DNA of 64,000 nucleotides from positions 186,001-250,000 of the forward strand of contig JACGZH010000010.1 in NCBI GenBank assembly GCA_014706385.1, written 5' to 3'. The stretch comes from Phaffia rhodozyma (Eukaryota; Basidiomycota; Tremellomycetes; Cystofilobasidiales; Mrakiaceae). The notes beneath the pieces are model-generated. The model saw only the letters and a list, made by a program, of their open reading frames with translations, was not told the DNA's origin and did no database searches. This document shows, in pieces, positions 22,576-33,200 of the stretch. Each line of letters opens with the position of its first letter. Positions within the stretch are counted from its first letter, which is position 1. Both the position numbers and the translations under genes were made by a program.

Positions 22576-24333
22576 CTTTTCGCGTGTGATTCGAAATGAA
22601 TAGCGCGTTAGATGCCGTCGAGCTTAAAGTCTGTTCTTCTTCTCCTTCTCCTTCTCCTTCTTCTTCTCATCCTCCTCTTTCTATGTCCTACCCGCACCAC
22701 TTCGGTTATACTTACATCTCGGTCTCTTGGTTGTTTCCTTCTTCCTTCACAGACCTACTTTCATTCTCTCGTAGATCCAGTCATCGCCGAACATTCCTCG
22801 TCCTCCCTCGGTCATCCATCCATCAATCCGCCCACCGGAAGCGCGACAGACGAATCCTCGGCCCACGTCCCGAAGATCATCGTTAAACGAAAACCAGAAG
22901 ATACCGAGTCAACAGCTAGTCCTGGGTCCCTAATTCCTCCGATAAAGTTGATCGTGAACAGGAAACCAAAAGACGAGCCAGCCCAACCTCTGTCGTCTTC
23001 TTCTCCATCCGCCTCGACCTTGACCTCGGCGGCAGCAGCAGCAGCACCGGGATCGAAACGATCGAGGGATGCTCAGTCCACAGATCACACAACGGCCTAC
23101 GAGCCTGTACCGATCGATCCACCAGGAAGAATCCGTCCGGCCCATCCGAACCCCTCTGAGCCTTCCATCCCAACCTCTTATTCCAGTCCCAGTTCGAATC
23201 CCAACCTTGATCCCGGCCAGACCGAATATGGAAAAAACACAAAGTCGTCCGTCAAGAAAGCCGGTTCTTTACACCCGCCGCCATTGCCGCCGCCGCCGTC
23301 GACGACGACGACGACAACAACAACAACAACAACGATGGATCTGGCCCCTCCCTCGTATCACGCGCAGGGAAGACCGGGCCTGTCGACCAATTCGTCTTCT
23401 TCGTCTTCTTCTTCCCTAGGGGCCGGTTCGACATCGGCATATCCGACGTATCCTCCTTCTACTACTGTTAGTAATATCACCACCACCGCCACCACCACCG
23501 CCGCCGCCTCGGCTGCTGCCGCTGCTGTGGCTGGTACGCCGAAAAAGACGACTCAAGACGGGGTATCGAGTATAAATTCTCGACCGGCTTCTCCATTATC
23601 TCTTCCGTCCAACTATCCCCGATCGTCTTCTCAGGTTCACCCACACCTCCAATCTCAGTCCCAGTCTCAATTCCAACCTCAGCCCCAGCCCCAACCCCAG
23701 TCCCAACTGCCGGGGCAGAAAGTGAAGCAAAGGCTAAGAATCCCCCGCCCGATCCTCTCCGCGTTTGAACTTCGACCGGTCCAATCCAAAGATTCCCGAC
23801 CGATGAGACTTTCGAACGGAAGAGGGATCAGGTCGCACAGCGTCGCGTTCCTAGAAGACGTCGTCGGGTTGGACCTCGACCTCGTTCTCTCCCCCGGTCC
23901 CAGTTCTGGTCCACGGCCCAACGGGATCGGCCAGACCGAGCCGGGCGAACGAGCCGACGGGGAAAACAAGGAGGGCACGATTAAGAAGACGTATGCGCTG
24001 CAAGTCTTGATCAATGCCGTCCCACTGAACCCGGTTCCGCTTCCTCCGACACCGCCGCCGTTGCCGCCACCGCCCACGGCAATGGCCGATGCGACCTCCC
24101 CACACGTCCCGCCACCGCTGACGATCCCACCGGACGAATCGGGCTACACACCGAGACCCAACCTGGCGTACAGATTACCGTTTCCCGTCCAATCGGACGC
24201 CAGGAAGAAACTGGCAGGGCTTGGCAACTGGACCGTCGAGGTCTCGGTCCGGTGGAAGGACGTAGAGCTCGGCACGGGCGTCGTCAAGGCCAGTGGCAAG
24301 GAGGGATACGAGTTGTTCATCAGACGGATCTGA
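20730..24333 (+). CDS. Tandem-bromodomain chromatin remodelling subunit, RSC4-like
   Basis: Multi-exon gene; ATG at 20730 (MASNQIRQPDPTTH), stop at 24331-24333. Bromodomain 1 is spread over exons from about 20940: WDDPEDVMEKGRKLLNVVK, then ARLIATDFLRLPNKRQYPSY and YDVIKHPVCLEEIE, then NLDTIRAEIERVFWNAKK. Bromodomain 2 (about 22040-22490) has WKLLKNRLEKVVAKKDK, LATEFMDLPKKAMYPDYYE and VDDFLEDVEYIFSNALEF. Each contains the Asn-Ala of the acetyl-lysine pocket region (WNAKK, SNALEF). The large last exon (about 22750-24333) is rich in Pro, Ser, Thr and Gln, with a conserved-looking end (WTVEVSVRWKDVELGTG...ELFIRRI). The layout matches fungal Rsc4, a subunit of the RSC remodeller that binds acetylated histone H3. 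Introns carry long CT repeats. RSC1/2 is less likely because no BAH domain is seen. Confidence 0.82.
21355..21382 (+). repeat. (CT)n repeat inside an intron of the RSC4-like gene
   Basis: About 14 CT units in the intron following IKHPVCLEEIE. It could act as an extended polypyrimidine tract. Confidence 0.9.
22549..22575 (+). repeat. (CT)n repeat inside a second intron of the RSC4-like gene
   Basis: About 13 CT units in the intron after bromodomain 2. Confidence 0.9.
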
Positions 24334-24801
24334 CCTCGCTCCTTCTTTCCGGGCGGACGGTTTCCTTGTCCCCCACGAGCGTATCCGGTTTGCTGTCGTG
24401 TTGTGTTTTCACAAGAACTTTCTAGTACACACACATATATATAATCTTATATCTCTCTCTCTCTATCAAGGTATCAACGATCTTATGAACTCTGTTTGAC
24501 CATCGCGCGCGCTGTCCTTTTCCGTCCTGGCTCACTCCATCTTCGCGTCCGTTGTGAAAGAGACATGAAGACGACACGGAAAGAACAAAGAATCAAGATC
24601 AGGGTATACGCCTGTATGCGCGTCTGTGTTTTGTATTTACATATATATATATAAGGAGAAAGGTAAAAAAAAAAGAAAAAAAAAAGAAGGACAAAGACAA
24701 AGAACAGAAGATTATAGGCCGGGTATCCAAGTTGCTGATAGCTCTTTCCTCCTCGACCCGCCCAGCTTGTTTGGTTTCCGACGACAACGGTTCGACCGAG
24801 T
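24334..24801. other. Spacer between convergent RSC4-like and MOZART1 genes
   Basis: 468 nt. It holds TATATA stretches (about 24436-24445 and 24640-24653), a (CT)n stretch near 24455 and an A-rich purine tract near 24665-24690. These fit 3' UTR and polyadenylation regions. I see no gene. Confidence 0.5.
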
Positions 24802-25450
24802 TCACCGTTTGGTAGCAGCGGCTGCTGCTGCTGCTGCTTCGGCCATTAGTTCCTTCACGGCCGTCTTCATACGGCGAACCCAAAGATCCGAAACCCGGAA
24901 GGAAGGCAAACGAGGAAAGAGGAAGGAACGATGGACCAGGTATTCCATACCCAAACTCACAAACGAGTCAAACAACAACGCGCGCATGTGGTGCATGTAT
25001 GTGCGTGATAGGAAAAGGACTCTTTTTTTTTTTTTTAAAGAAAAATAGACTCACGGCTAGAGTCTCTGGCGGGACACCTTGATCGATCATCGATACACAT
25101 ATCCTCAGACTCGTCCTATCCAGCCCCGTTTCCATCAACTGAGAGATCTTGTAGAGCGCTTGGGCAAACCACGAATGAACGTGAGCGATTGCATCACAGA
25201 GTAACGTATTAACCACCGTTCGTTTCCGTAGGACGATCATGAGGAGTCGAAACAGGGGAGCGATAGAAGGAGGAAGGTAAGCGTGGTCTGATCAGACAAG
25301 ACGCCGTGTACGCCAAGATGACTGGGACGGACCTTCCTGAGCTTCAGCTTCGGCTTCAGATTCAGATCTACTCTTAGCAAGTCCAGGCCTAGATCCAGAC
25401 CCGGATCTAGATCCCTCAACCCGGACGGACTGTCGAGCTCTGGAGGACAT
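24802..25450 (-). CDS. MZT1: MOZART1 (mitotic-spindle organizing protein 1)
   Basis: Three exons on the minus strand. Exon 1 starts at ATG 25450 (MSSRARQSVRVEGSRS) and ends about 25335 in an acidic/Ser stretch (EAEAEAQE). Exon 2 (about 25170-25067) reads ALYKISQLMETGLDR, then LRICVSMIDQGVPPETLA. Exon 3 begins TAVKELMAEA and ends in eight alanines then TKR, stop 24802-24804. The core matches MOZART1 residue by residue, including the 'TGLD...L.ICV..IEQGV.PEALA' signature. The family binds the N-terminal domain of gamma-tubulin complex proteins and is needed for microtubule nucleation at spindle poles. The polyalanine tail is coded by GCA/GCT-type repeats and is not typical. The exon 1 donor (GTCCGT) is weak, so the N-terminus is the uncertain part. 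The length, about 94 aa, is usual for the family. Confidence 0.83.
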
Positions 25451-25650
25451 TTCTCTGAGGGTTGATCTGCTGTTGTAGAAGGACTGGGTGTTTGGATGTA
25501 TAAACATAGTCCGACCGACGGACGAACGCGTCAGACGAGCCTAGAGGACCCTTATCTGAGAATTTATGAAATCCACAGTTTCAAATACGCTTCTTTTGAA
25601 GATGATCACGAGAGATCGATCCGATCCTGCCCGAAACTCACCTAGCCAAC

Positions 25651-25684
25651 TCACCATCACCATCACCATCACCATCACCATCAG
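25651..25684 (+). repeat. (CCATCA)n hexanucleotide repeat in a 5' leader
   Basis: About five and a half units ending 27 nt before the ATG at 25712. Same unit as at 12454-12478, before an unrelated gene. Confidence 0.9.
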
Positions 25685-25711
25685 CAAAGAAAAGGAGAGA
25701 GAAGGACTACA

Positions 25712-26755
25712 ATGTCATCGTCTTCATCAACAAACAAGCCGAATCCGGTTCCTCCTTTCCCAGCGGGCACACATTCTAAACCGACGGATGAGGAACCGAT
25801 GAAGAACTACAGAGAAAGAGAGGCCAACATGACCCCTGGGTCGAGAAAGTCGGGATTGACTTGGAAGGAGATGCAGGTCGGTCAACTGTGGTTTCGTTTG
25901 TAGCATATGTGTGTATATGTTTGTGGAGAAAGAATGTAGTGGGAGATCAGAGGATCAGGAGAGACGAGGCTAGAAATAAACGGAAGGCTTATGTGTTCTT
26001 TAAAACCTTGGGGGTTACAAACAGAAACGAAACGTCGTCTCCAAATTTCAAGAGCAAGTCGACTTCCTCTCTTTACTTTCTCTTCACTTTTATCTCTCGA
26101 GCTCTGCGCTGTGTAGAGGCTCTACCCTTTGAGGAAATATCGTCCGTGGTCTAACCTATCTACTATCTTGCTGGTCATCGGATCGTTTCCACCTTTCGGT
26201 GTTTTAGCCCGTGCGCAGAAGCAGCCCAGCAGTCGATGCTTTGCATGGAGCAAAACCAGTTTGACAAGGAAAAAGTTCATCTGGTTTCCCTTTCCCTTTC
26301 GTTTCACCGTTCGAGATGTATCAGTAGCTAAATAGGTCTCCTTCATGCCTATCTTGACAGTGTACCGATTACTGTTCGTCATTTTCCCCTCACCGGACTG
26401 AAATCAATTCTACACGTGTGATATATCCCTCTGACCCGTCATGATTCTCTTCCCTTCCGATCGCGCACGTACATACAGTTCAAGCATACAGGGACTGTAA
26501 AGACGGAGTCGTAAGTCCTAATCCACTTGTATCTAAACAGTTCTCCTCGCTCATCTGATTTTCTTTCTTTATTTGCTTCTCGCCTCGTCGGTCGACACAA
26601 ACCAGGACGAGAAATCGAGAGAAGCGTCCAAGAAGGACATGTCCCAACGAACAGGTTTCCTCGACGCTTTCTTCTCCGTCTTTTCGTCCGCCTCATCCTC
26701 ATCCTCACCCTCTCCTTCCGCGGCTACGCAGGGTGGGAAACCGAACTCGAGCTGA
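25712..26755 (+). CDS. Small uncharacterised protein
   Basis: I do not recognise this protein. The ATG at 25712 opens a first exon to about 25875 (MSSSSSTNKPNPVPPFPAG, ending GLTWKEMQ). Later pieces that keep frame are a helical stretch near 26233-26285 (SMLCMEQNQFDKEK), a short FKHTGT exon near 26480, and a last exon from about 26607 (DEKSREASKKDMSQRTGFLD, then FFSVFSS and a Ser-rich tail) with its stop at 26753-26755. The total would be about 135 aa, charged and probably largely helical, with no signal peptide or membrane segment. Internal splice sites are guesses, especially the first intron of over 300 nt. It shares a 261-nt divergent promoter with MOZART1 and has the CCATCA repeat in its leader. 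Confidence 0.5.
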
Positions 26756-27399
26756 ATGCGATCAACTCCGACTTTATCTTTATCTTTCTCCCTCTTCAAC
26801 GAAGCCCCCCCCCTCCCAAAAAAAAAGAAAAGAAAAGAAGAGAAAAAAGACCATGAAATATTGCAAGGCCGTTCTTCATAGAACGGATTGCACACATATA
26901 TATATGTAAGATCTATATGTAATTGAATGATTACCGAGCAATTCAACATGTATCAGTGCATATCAGGCCGCTGTGAAAGCGAGGAGGTTTTCATTATGAA
27001 AGGGAAAAAAGTGTCATATATTAAGAACAACGACAGAAGGGAGAAGGAGGAGAATGTTAGATTCGATACAAACTACACAACATAAGAAAAAGAAAAGTCA
27101 AAAGAATAACGGAGAATAGAGCAGACATCGAGAACAAGGATCAAAACGATAGTTTACGACCAGAAGCACAAAACGTAGAGAAGAAAGAGCGTATCAAGAT
27201 ACAAGAGACAAACCAATCCGGAAACCAAGACAAAGAAGAAGAAAAAAAACCAAAGGCAAGAGAAGACGTGATCAATTGGAATACAGAAAACCGAGCGAGA
27301 GGAGATCAAGAGCGAAGATAGGCGATCAGGAAGGGGAGATCGTATCGTCGAACCAAACAACAAAGGGGGACAAGAAAACGAGAGAATAAAGCCAGCCCA
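26756..27399. other. Spacer between convergent genes
   Basis: 644 nt of mostly A-rich sequence, with an AAAAGAAAAG purine tract near 26820-26850, a TATATATA stretch near 26897 and A-rich DNA to 27260. No coherent protein is coded here. It is consistent with 3' UTRs of the two flanking genes. Confidence 0.5.
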
Positions 27400-29858
27400 T
27401 CAGACCGATCCCCAAGCCGCTCTCCTCGTCCTCTCATTCTCATCCTCCAGCTCATCCCCCAACACGAACGTCGGTCGTTGAGCCTCCAACAGGTTGGCCT
27501 CATGTTGTTCTCTCTCTCGCCTCTGCCCTTCGGACTCTTCCTCCTCTTCGTCATCGTCGTTGGCAAAGAACCGTTGTTCATCCTCTGCAGGGTAGAGCAC
27601 AGAGGCCGCTCGACCTGGGAGAGTAGGCACAGGACTAGGCGCACGAGGGATAGGATCCGCGTGATCAACATGGGAAGCGTGAATATGCCCATCCACAGTC
27701 TGTTGGAGACCGGGCTTGGTCGAAGGCAGAGCGATTCGAAGAAGAGACGTGTATGGTTGTCGGCACACTGGGCAGAACCATCCTTTGACCTTCTTCTTCC
27801 TTCTCCTCTCCTGTGCAGGCGTCAATACGGTCTCCTGGGCTTGTCCCTCAGTCGTCCCCTCTGCGCCCTGTCCGGCTCCGGTTCCTTCACCAGCAGTGCC
27901 TTCGCCAGTTCCGGTCAGTCCATCTGCTGCTTCTTCCCGTCTCATAACCTTTCCTCCAGCTCCGAATTCGACCATCCCGACCGCACATTCTTTGCACACA
28001 ACCAGATGTCGGCATGGAAGTAGGACCACATCCTTAGGGGAGACGAGGCAGACGATACAGTCGTTCAAGGTGGAGTCTTCGGCCGATTGGTTCGAAGAAA
28101 GCGCGTTCGAAGGGGCGACCGGGTCGTTAGAGGAAGCAGAAGACGAGGTGAGACCAAAGATCTCGCGGAGATGGAAGGTGTGAGATCCAATCAGGGCTTC
28201 CCGCTTGACAACTTTGGCACTCCAATGTCCACCCCGGGATCCACTAGTTTCTTCCAACCCCAGCGGAACAGATGTAAGGTCTACTTCCCCTTCATTCTGC
28301 GTAAATTCCACAACAGGTTCTTCGGCTGAAGGAACCCGGTCGGTCGTTTGAGCTTCCGATTGAAGCATGAGCTCGACGTGTGTTCGTTGAGCATTCAACG
28401 AAGGCAGAGGCTCGCCTGTATGATAGAGGAGACAGAGGATAAGTAAGGTTAGAACTTTGGTATGCCGTTGGGCCGCTCAGCTGGTCTAAAAGACCGAAGC
28501 AACAAACACGTACCTCGTTCGCCACGAGCTTCAAGCCTGACAACGATTCGCATATCCCTCCTTGTAATCTTCTGGATCTCTTCTCCGTCAGTCTTGTTAA
28601 GGTTGAGCGAAGCCATCGGAACATCCACTTGTGCCTCAACATCCCGCTCGGCAGAACCTCGAGAGCCCCTGCCAAATATATTAAACCTCGATCCAGATCT
28701 TGCATGTCCAGCAGCGGCCGCCCGGGATTCTCCAGTTGCCTGGACAGATCCCTTTCCCTCGTTATCGACAATGTTCTTCTGTCGGGCTGCCTCCAAGTTT
28801 TCAATGTGACGCTCGTACTTTCCCCAGGCCTCGTCTGCCATCAGCTTTGCCGTAGCCAGATCAATCGCCTCGGCCTCGGTAAGCTCGAATAACCGACCAA
28901 AGCCGCCCGGATGAGTGGAGTGATGAACAATCTGCTGAACCACATTCAGTGGGTTGGCTTGCGTAGGAGTTGGAGTATAAAGCGTGAGGGTGATGAGCGT
29001 GGTTGAGGTCGAGGCATCGTACGTAAATTTGATAAGATGGAGAGCGTGTGGAGAGGATGAATCAACCGGGAGGGAAGATTGTAGTGGTTGGAGGAGCAGA
29101 GTTGGTCGCTTTAGATTTACCAGAGATTGAAGAGTCGTTGTCGGATGAGGAGCCTAGTTCGTTAAAGGCAAGGACGTTTATGTACGAGATATAAAGCAGA
29201 TGTTAGTTCAAGAGAGGACGGGTACATATGATGACAAACGCCGCCGTCTCGCGCGGAAAGAGAAAGCGCATAAATGCACGAAAAGCCTGTGTCTGCCGGC
29301 CGTAGTGCGAGCCTTTTGGTTGGCACTTCAGATCGCAAGATCGCTCAATTTCCAGCTCCACCTTCTTTTTATAAAGGCCATTCCATCACACTCGGTATCA
29401 AACGGTGTGATTCGGGCAGAAGAGACAAACATACAGGAAACGAGAACAAGATAGAATTCAGACGAAATGAGCAAGAAAGAAAAACGCCAAGAACTGACCT
29501 GCTCTGTCTTGCTTTTATCCACCCAACCTTTGACGACGTCAACCCCTACAGACTCACGAACTCGTCCTCCTGCTTGAGGTTTGTCATCAAACAGACCATT
29601 ATCATCCATGTCATCCTCTCCCCCGATGATCGGCCCAAATAACGTTTGCTGTCGTTGTTGCTGAGCGTTATCAACGGCATTTCCGTTGTGATTGGCGGCG
29701 GCAGCTCCGGCCGCGTGGGCCTGAGCTTGTGCTTGAAGGGCCGCGAGAGGAATAGTTCTGGTGGCAAAAGGCGATCGACGGGCGAGAGTACGAGTGAGAG
29801 TGTTGGACGCTCCCCAGCCAGAGTAGGAGTATGAAGGTCGTTGAGCTGACGTGGACAT
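27400..29858 (-). CDS. RING-finger E3 ubiquitin ligase of the MGRN1/RNF157 (LUL) type
   Basis: Three main exons on the minus strand: about 29858-29500 (MSTSAQRPSYSYSGWG..., low complexity), about 29130-28520 and about 28413-27400. Exon 2 has an acidic/Ser lead, then NPLNVVQQIVHHSTHPGGFG and LFELTEAEAIDLATAKLMAD. Exon 3 has the region that precedes the RING in MGRN1 relatives (KREALIGSHTFHLREIFG). The RING follows: CIVCLVSPKDVVLLPCRHLV, VCKECAVGM, and after a long insert FCPVCRQPYTSLLRI. The spacing CxxC...C-x-H...CxxC...CPxC is intact. The insert between the third and last Cys pairs is about 65 residues, Gly/Glu/Thr-rich then basic (RRRKKKVKG), which is unusual for a RING. Plant and animal relatives ubiquitinate membrane-trafficking cargo; the fungal substrate is unknown. 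The tail is acidic. Confidence 0.78.
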
Positions 29859-30201
29859 GACTGCTTGTTTGCCTGTGTGAGTGGGACGTTGGATGTTGGA
29901 TGTCAGATATCAAGATGCGGGATCTAGAAGATCGAGAGAACCGATATATCCTAAGATCTACAGTAACCATATGTTATAACCGCAAGTAATCAACGTTACT
30001 GATTACCTAAGCGATGACATCGCATGCTCTCTATTCGATCGTCCTCTTCATCAACTCACCATACGTCTTACCCTCACCTCTCACTTCAATCTCGCTCGTC
30101 ACGTCAGATATATCCCTCTTTCCAGCAGGCAAAGGCGATAGGGAGAACATAGAGATCATAGATAAGTGTTTGAGATACCCCTCTATCTGCCTTTCTGCTG
30201 C
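29859..30201. promoter_or_regulatory. Divergent promoter between the RING E3 and BRCA2-like genes
   Basis: 343 nt with no gene. An AT-rich region lies near 29940-30000. Assignment as promoter is by orientation. Confidence 0.45.
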
Positions 30202-33200
30202 ATGTCTGGCTCGGCCCTTTCACCCGGTCAAACAACCTTACCAAACCTAGCCCTGTCACCGTCAGTGGGTTTGGCCACGACTCAGGAGGATCCAACTTTT
30301 CTATCTCCCTCTCCACCATCCTCTTCAACATCATCTCCGTTGACGGACTGCGATGACCTACCTGATCTAGCTCAAGTCGATCTGGAGTTGATTCCGGCAA
30401 CAGATCATCCTAGTCCTCAAAACAGTCCAAAAGACCGTTCACCTAAACCGGATGCTGGCAAACAAGCGCAGAGCGAGAGCTTAGCTGATGGGATATATGC
30501 GGCCGAGAAGCAGCTTGAATCATCTAGCAGTCCCAGTAAGTCATCTAATCTCTCCTTCAAATGAATTGTCAGCTCAACATGGTTGATCTTTCTCTGGTTA
30601 GCTTTTGTACCTGTTCTTCAAACGACTACAAACCACGAAGGCGCTCTATCTACCCGACCACCCAACCCAACACGAGTTTCTGTCCTACCCAATCTTCTCG
30701 CACACGCTACAATAGACAGCCCCTCTGAGTCGCAGCCATCATCTCTTCCTCTCGACAACGAGCACTCTCTACTCTCTTCTTTCCCAAAGTCAAACTCTCC
30801 ACTGATAGGTACTCTACCTGCGTCGACACACCAATTTGTTCCTCCGATCATTCCGTGCTCAAGTAATGCTTCACCGAGTAGTACTCTGGCAACAGAAAAT
30901 ATACCAATACCATCCGACTATTCGGCTCTTGTACACGGAATCAACATGGATATAGATTCTGATGAGCTAATTCCCTCCTCGCCCGTCAAGGAGCCTCGCA
31001 CCTTTTCGGACAGGACTGCACCTGCGCACGATTTCTCAGCCTTATTAGCAGGTATTGACATGGACGACTTTGAAACAGATGAGCCTCTACCTTCATCCCA
31101 GCCCAACGAGCGATCTCAACTTCTAGAAGTAATTGAGCCAAAAGGAAAGGGCAAACGGGTGTCGTTGGAGGGAAACTGGAGTAAGGAGGGAGAAGCCCAG
31201 AACAAAGATTCGCATATAGGGGACTTGAGTGAGAGCAAGAGACGAAAGGTTGACGAAGAGTATCATATAGAAGAGGAAGATGAAGAGGCATTAGGACTGG
31301 ACCTGACGCAGCATCCGACAGATCCGGTAGACGTACCTGCCTCAGCATTTGTTGGGTTCCAAACTGGAGGAGGGAAAGCGTTCAAAGCGCCCTCGCAGGC
31401 AGCTCTTCTTGCTGCTGCCAAATTGATCGAGAGCGACTTAGATACTGATATTCAGAAGATGTTGGGACTAGTCTCGAGAGGAGAATCCTCTTCACAGCCT
31501 ATCCGACCTACAGGACTTCGACCGGCTCAACTTCCAACGACCACTCTGGTTTCTTCGTCTTCCTCTACGACAAGTTCAAGACCCATACACCGGCCGACGA
31601 TGACTTCCCTCTCTTCTTCCAATCGGTCGATTCAGCCAGTACCCCCATCAGACACTCTCTCAGAACCACCCTCTTCAGCCCCTTCTTCCATACAACCCTC
31701 TTCATCATCTACGAATCCCTCATCAATACCCCCTTCATCGTCCACGCCGGTTCGACCGACAACGTTTCGTATACCTTCGGTACCTCTTTCTATCTCAACG
31801 ACCACGACTTCTTCAGGCACGCCCATTCGGAAACCTTTTTTGACCGGACATCTACAGACCTCCTCCCGGCCTCCGTTTAGATCTCCCCTGAACAGACCTC
31901 CTTCGTTTGTAAACACAACTGGCTCCCCAGCTAGTTCCTCAAATATAACATCTTCGATCGGAGGGAGTAACTCAGTTTCGAGCACACCTTTACGCAGGAT
32001 AGGCGTGAGTGGTGGCTTGGGATTGACTCCTCGGTCTGCCAATTCTGTTACTGGCGAAGGCGCTCGGCGTGGAGGTCGAGGCGCCAAGCGAACAGGGTTC
32101 AGCACGCCTTTCAAAGCAGGGGTTACAGCAGAAACCATACTGGCCGGTGAAGCTTCGAGGCGCGAAAGCAGAGAAGGAATCTTAAATACCACTGGAGGGA
32201 TGATAGGATCAGGAGTCAGAAGAGAAAAAACAAAGGCAAACGGAGAAGTGGGCGTAGTTTCTCAAAGTGTATCGAGGAAGAGAGTTTTTGATTTGTCACG
32301 TCCGTCTATTTCTCTTCCATAGTTGCTTTGGTTGTATTCTTGCTTGCGTTACTGCCGGTGTCAAAGACAACTGACCTCCTATCATGGAATGTAGCGGTAG
32401 AAGGTAGAAAGACGATGGCGGAAGCTTACATCAGGCCTGAATTCAACAGCATAGAAGAGCTTAGAGAGATGGGCGTGTAAGTCGCGCTCTATTTTTTTAC
32501 TAGTGTTTTTTTTTCTTCCTTCAGGTTCTTTAACTCATTTTTTTTTTTTTTCAAAATTACCCATGCTATATCTAGTCCTGAAGACATCTGGAAGCTTAAT
32601 CTTCTCAACGCGCCTTTCTACTCTTTCATCGATCCATCTGATGAGTCTCGTGCTTTGGACTTAGATTTGGTGCGATCGGAGTTGATTCGAGAAGGGTGTG
32701 TTGGGGCGACTAGAGACTGGGTAGAGAATCACTGGTCCCAGATCCTTTGGAAACTGGCATGTATTGTAAGAGGCCGGCCTGCATTATTTGCCGAAGGAAA
32801 GTTTAGCTGGGAAGAATTAGGAAGGCAGATCAGATACAGGTATAGACCAATTTACGCAGACTTCTTAATTGAGGCATTCAAGGTTGGGCGCGGCCGAGCT
32901 TACCTCGATATCTGTTGATTGAATCGGGAAACCAGATACGAAAGAGAATACAATCAAGGTCATCGATCGTCTCTAAAGTTGATTCACGAACAAGTCGTCT
33001 CCCCCGCTTCATCTCTTATTCTGTGTATCTCTCAAATCACATGGGGTAAACCCGCTCCTCCTGAACCTGGACATGCTCCAAACCAGACGGGGGACCAGCC
33101 TGTGCCCATTTTAGAGCTGACAGATGGGTGGTACAAGATTAAGGCTAACGTCGATGACTGCTTGACGAGGGCTGTGAAGAGAGGTAAACTAAGAGTTGGG

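Noticed and set aside
28235..28255. CCCGGGATCCACTAGTT resembles a SmaI-BamHI-SpeI cloning-vector polylinker; AGCGGCCGCCCGGG at about 28712 resembles NotI-SmaI.
   Set aside because: Both lie inside open, family-consistent exons of the RING E3 gene (coding ETSGSRGGHW and similar), the flanks are not vector, and the common pBluescript order has two extra G before GATCC. Coincidence is the simpler reading.
31632..32192. A 186-codon minus ORF opposite the BRCA2 gene.
   Set aside because: Antisense of the Ser/Pro-rich disordered part of BRCA2; low-complexity Glu/Val/Gly composition.
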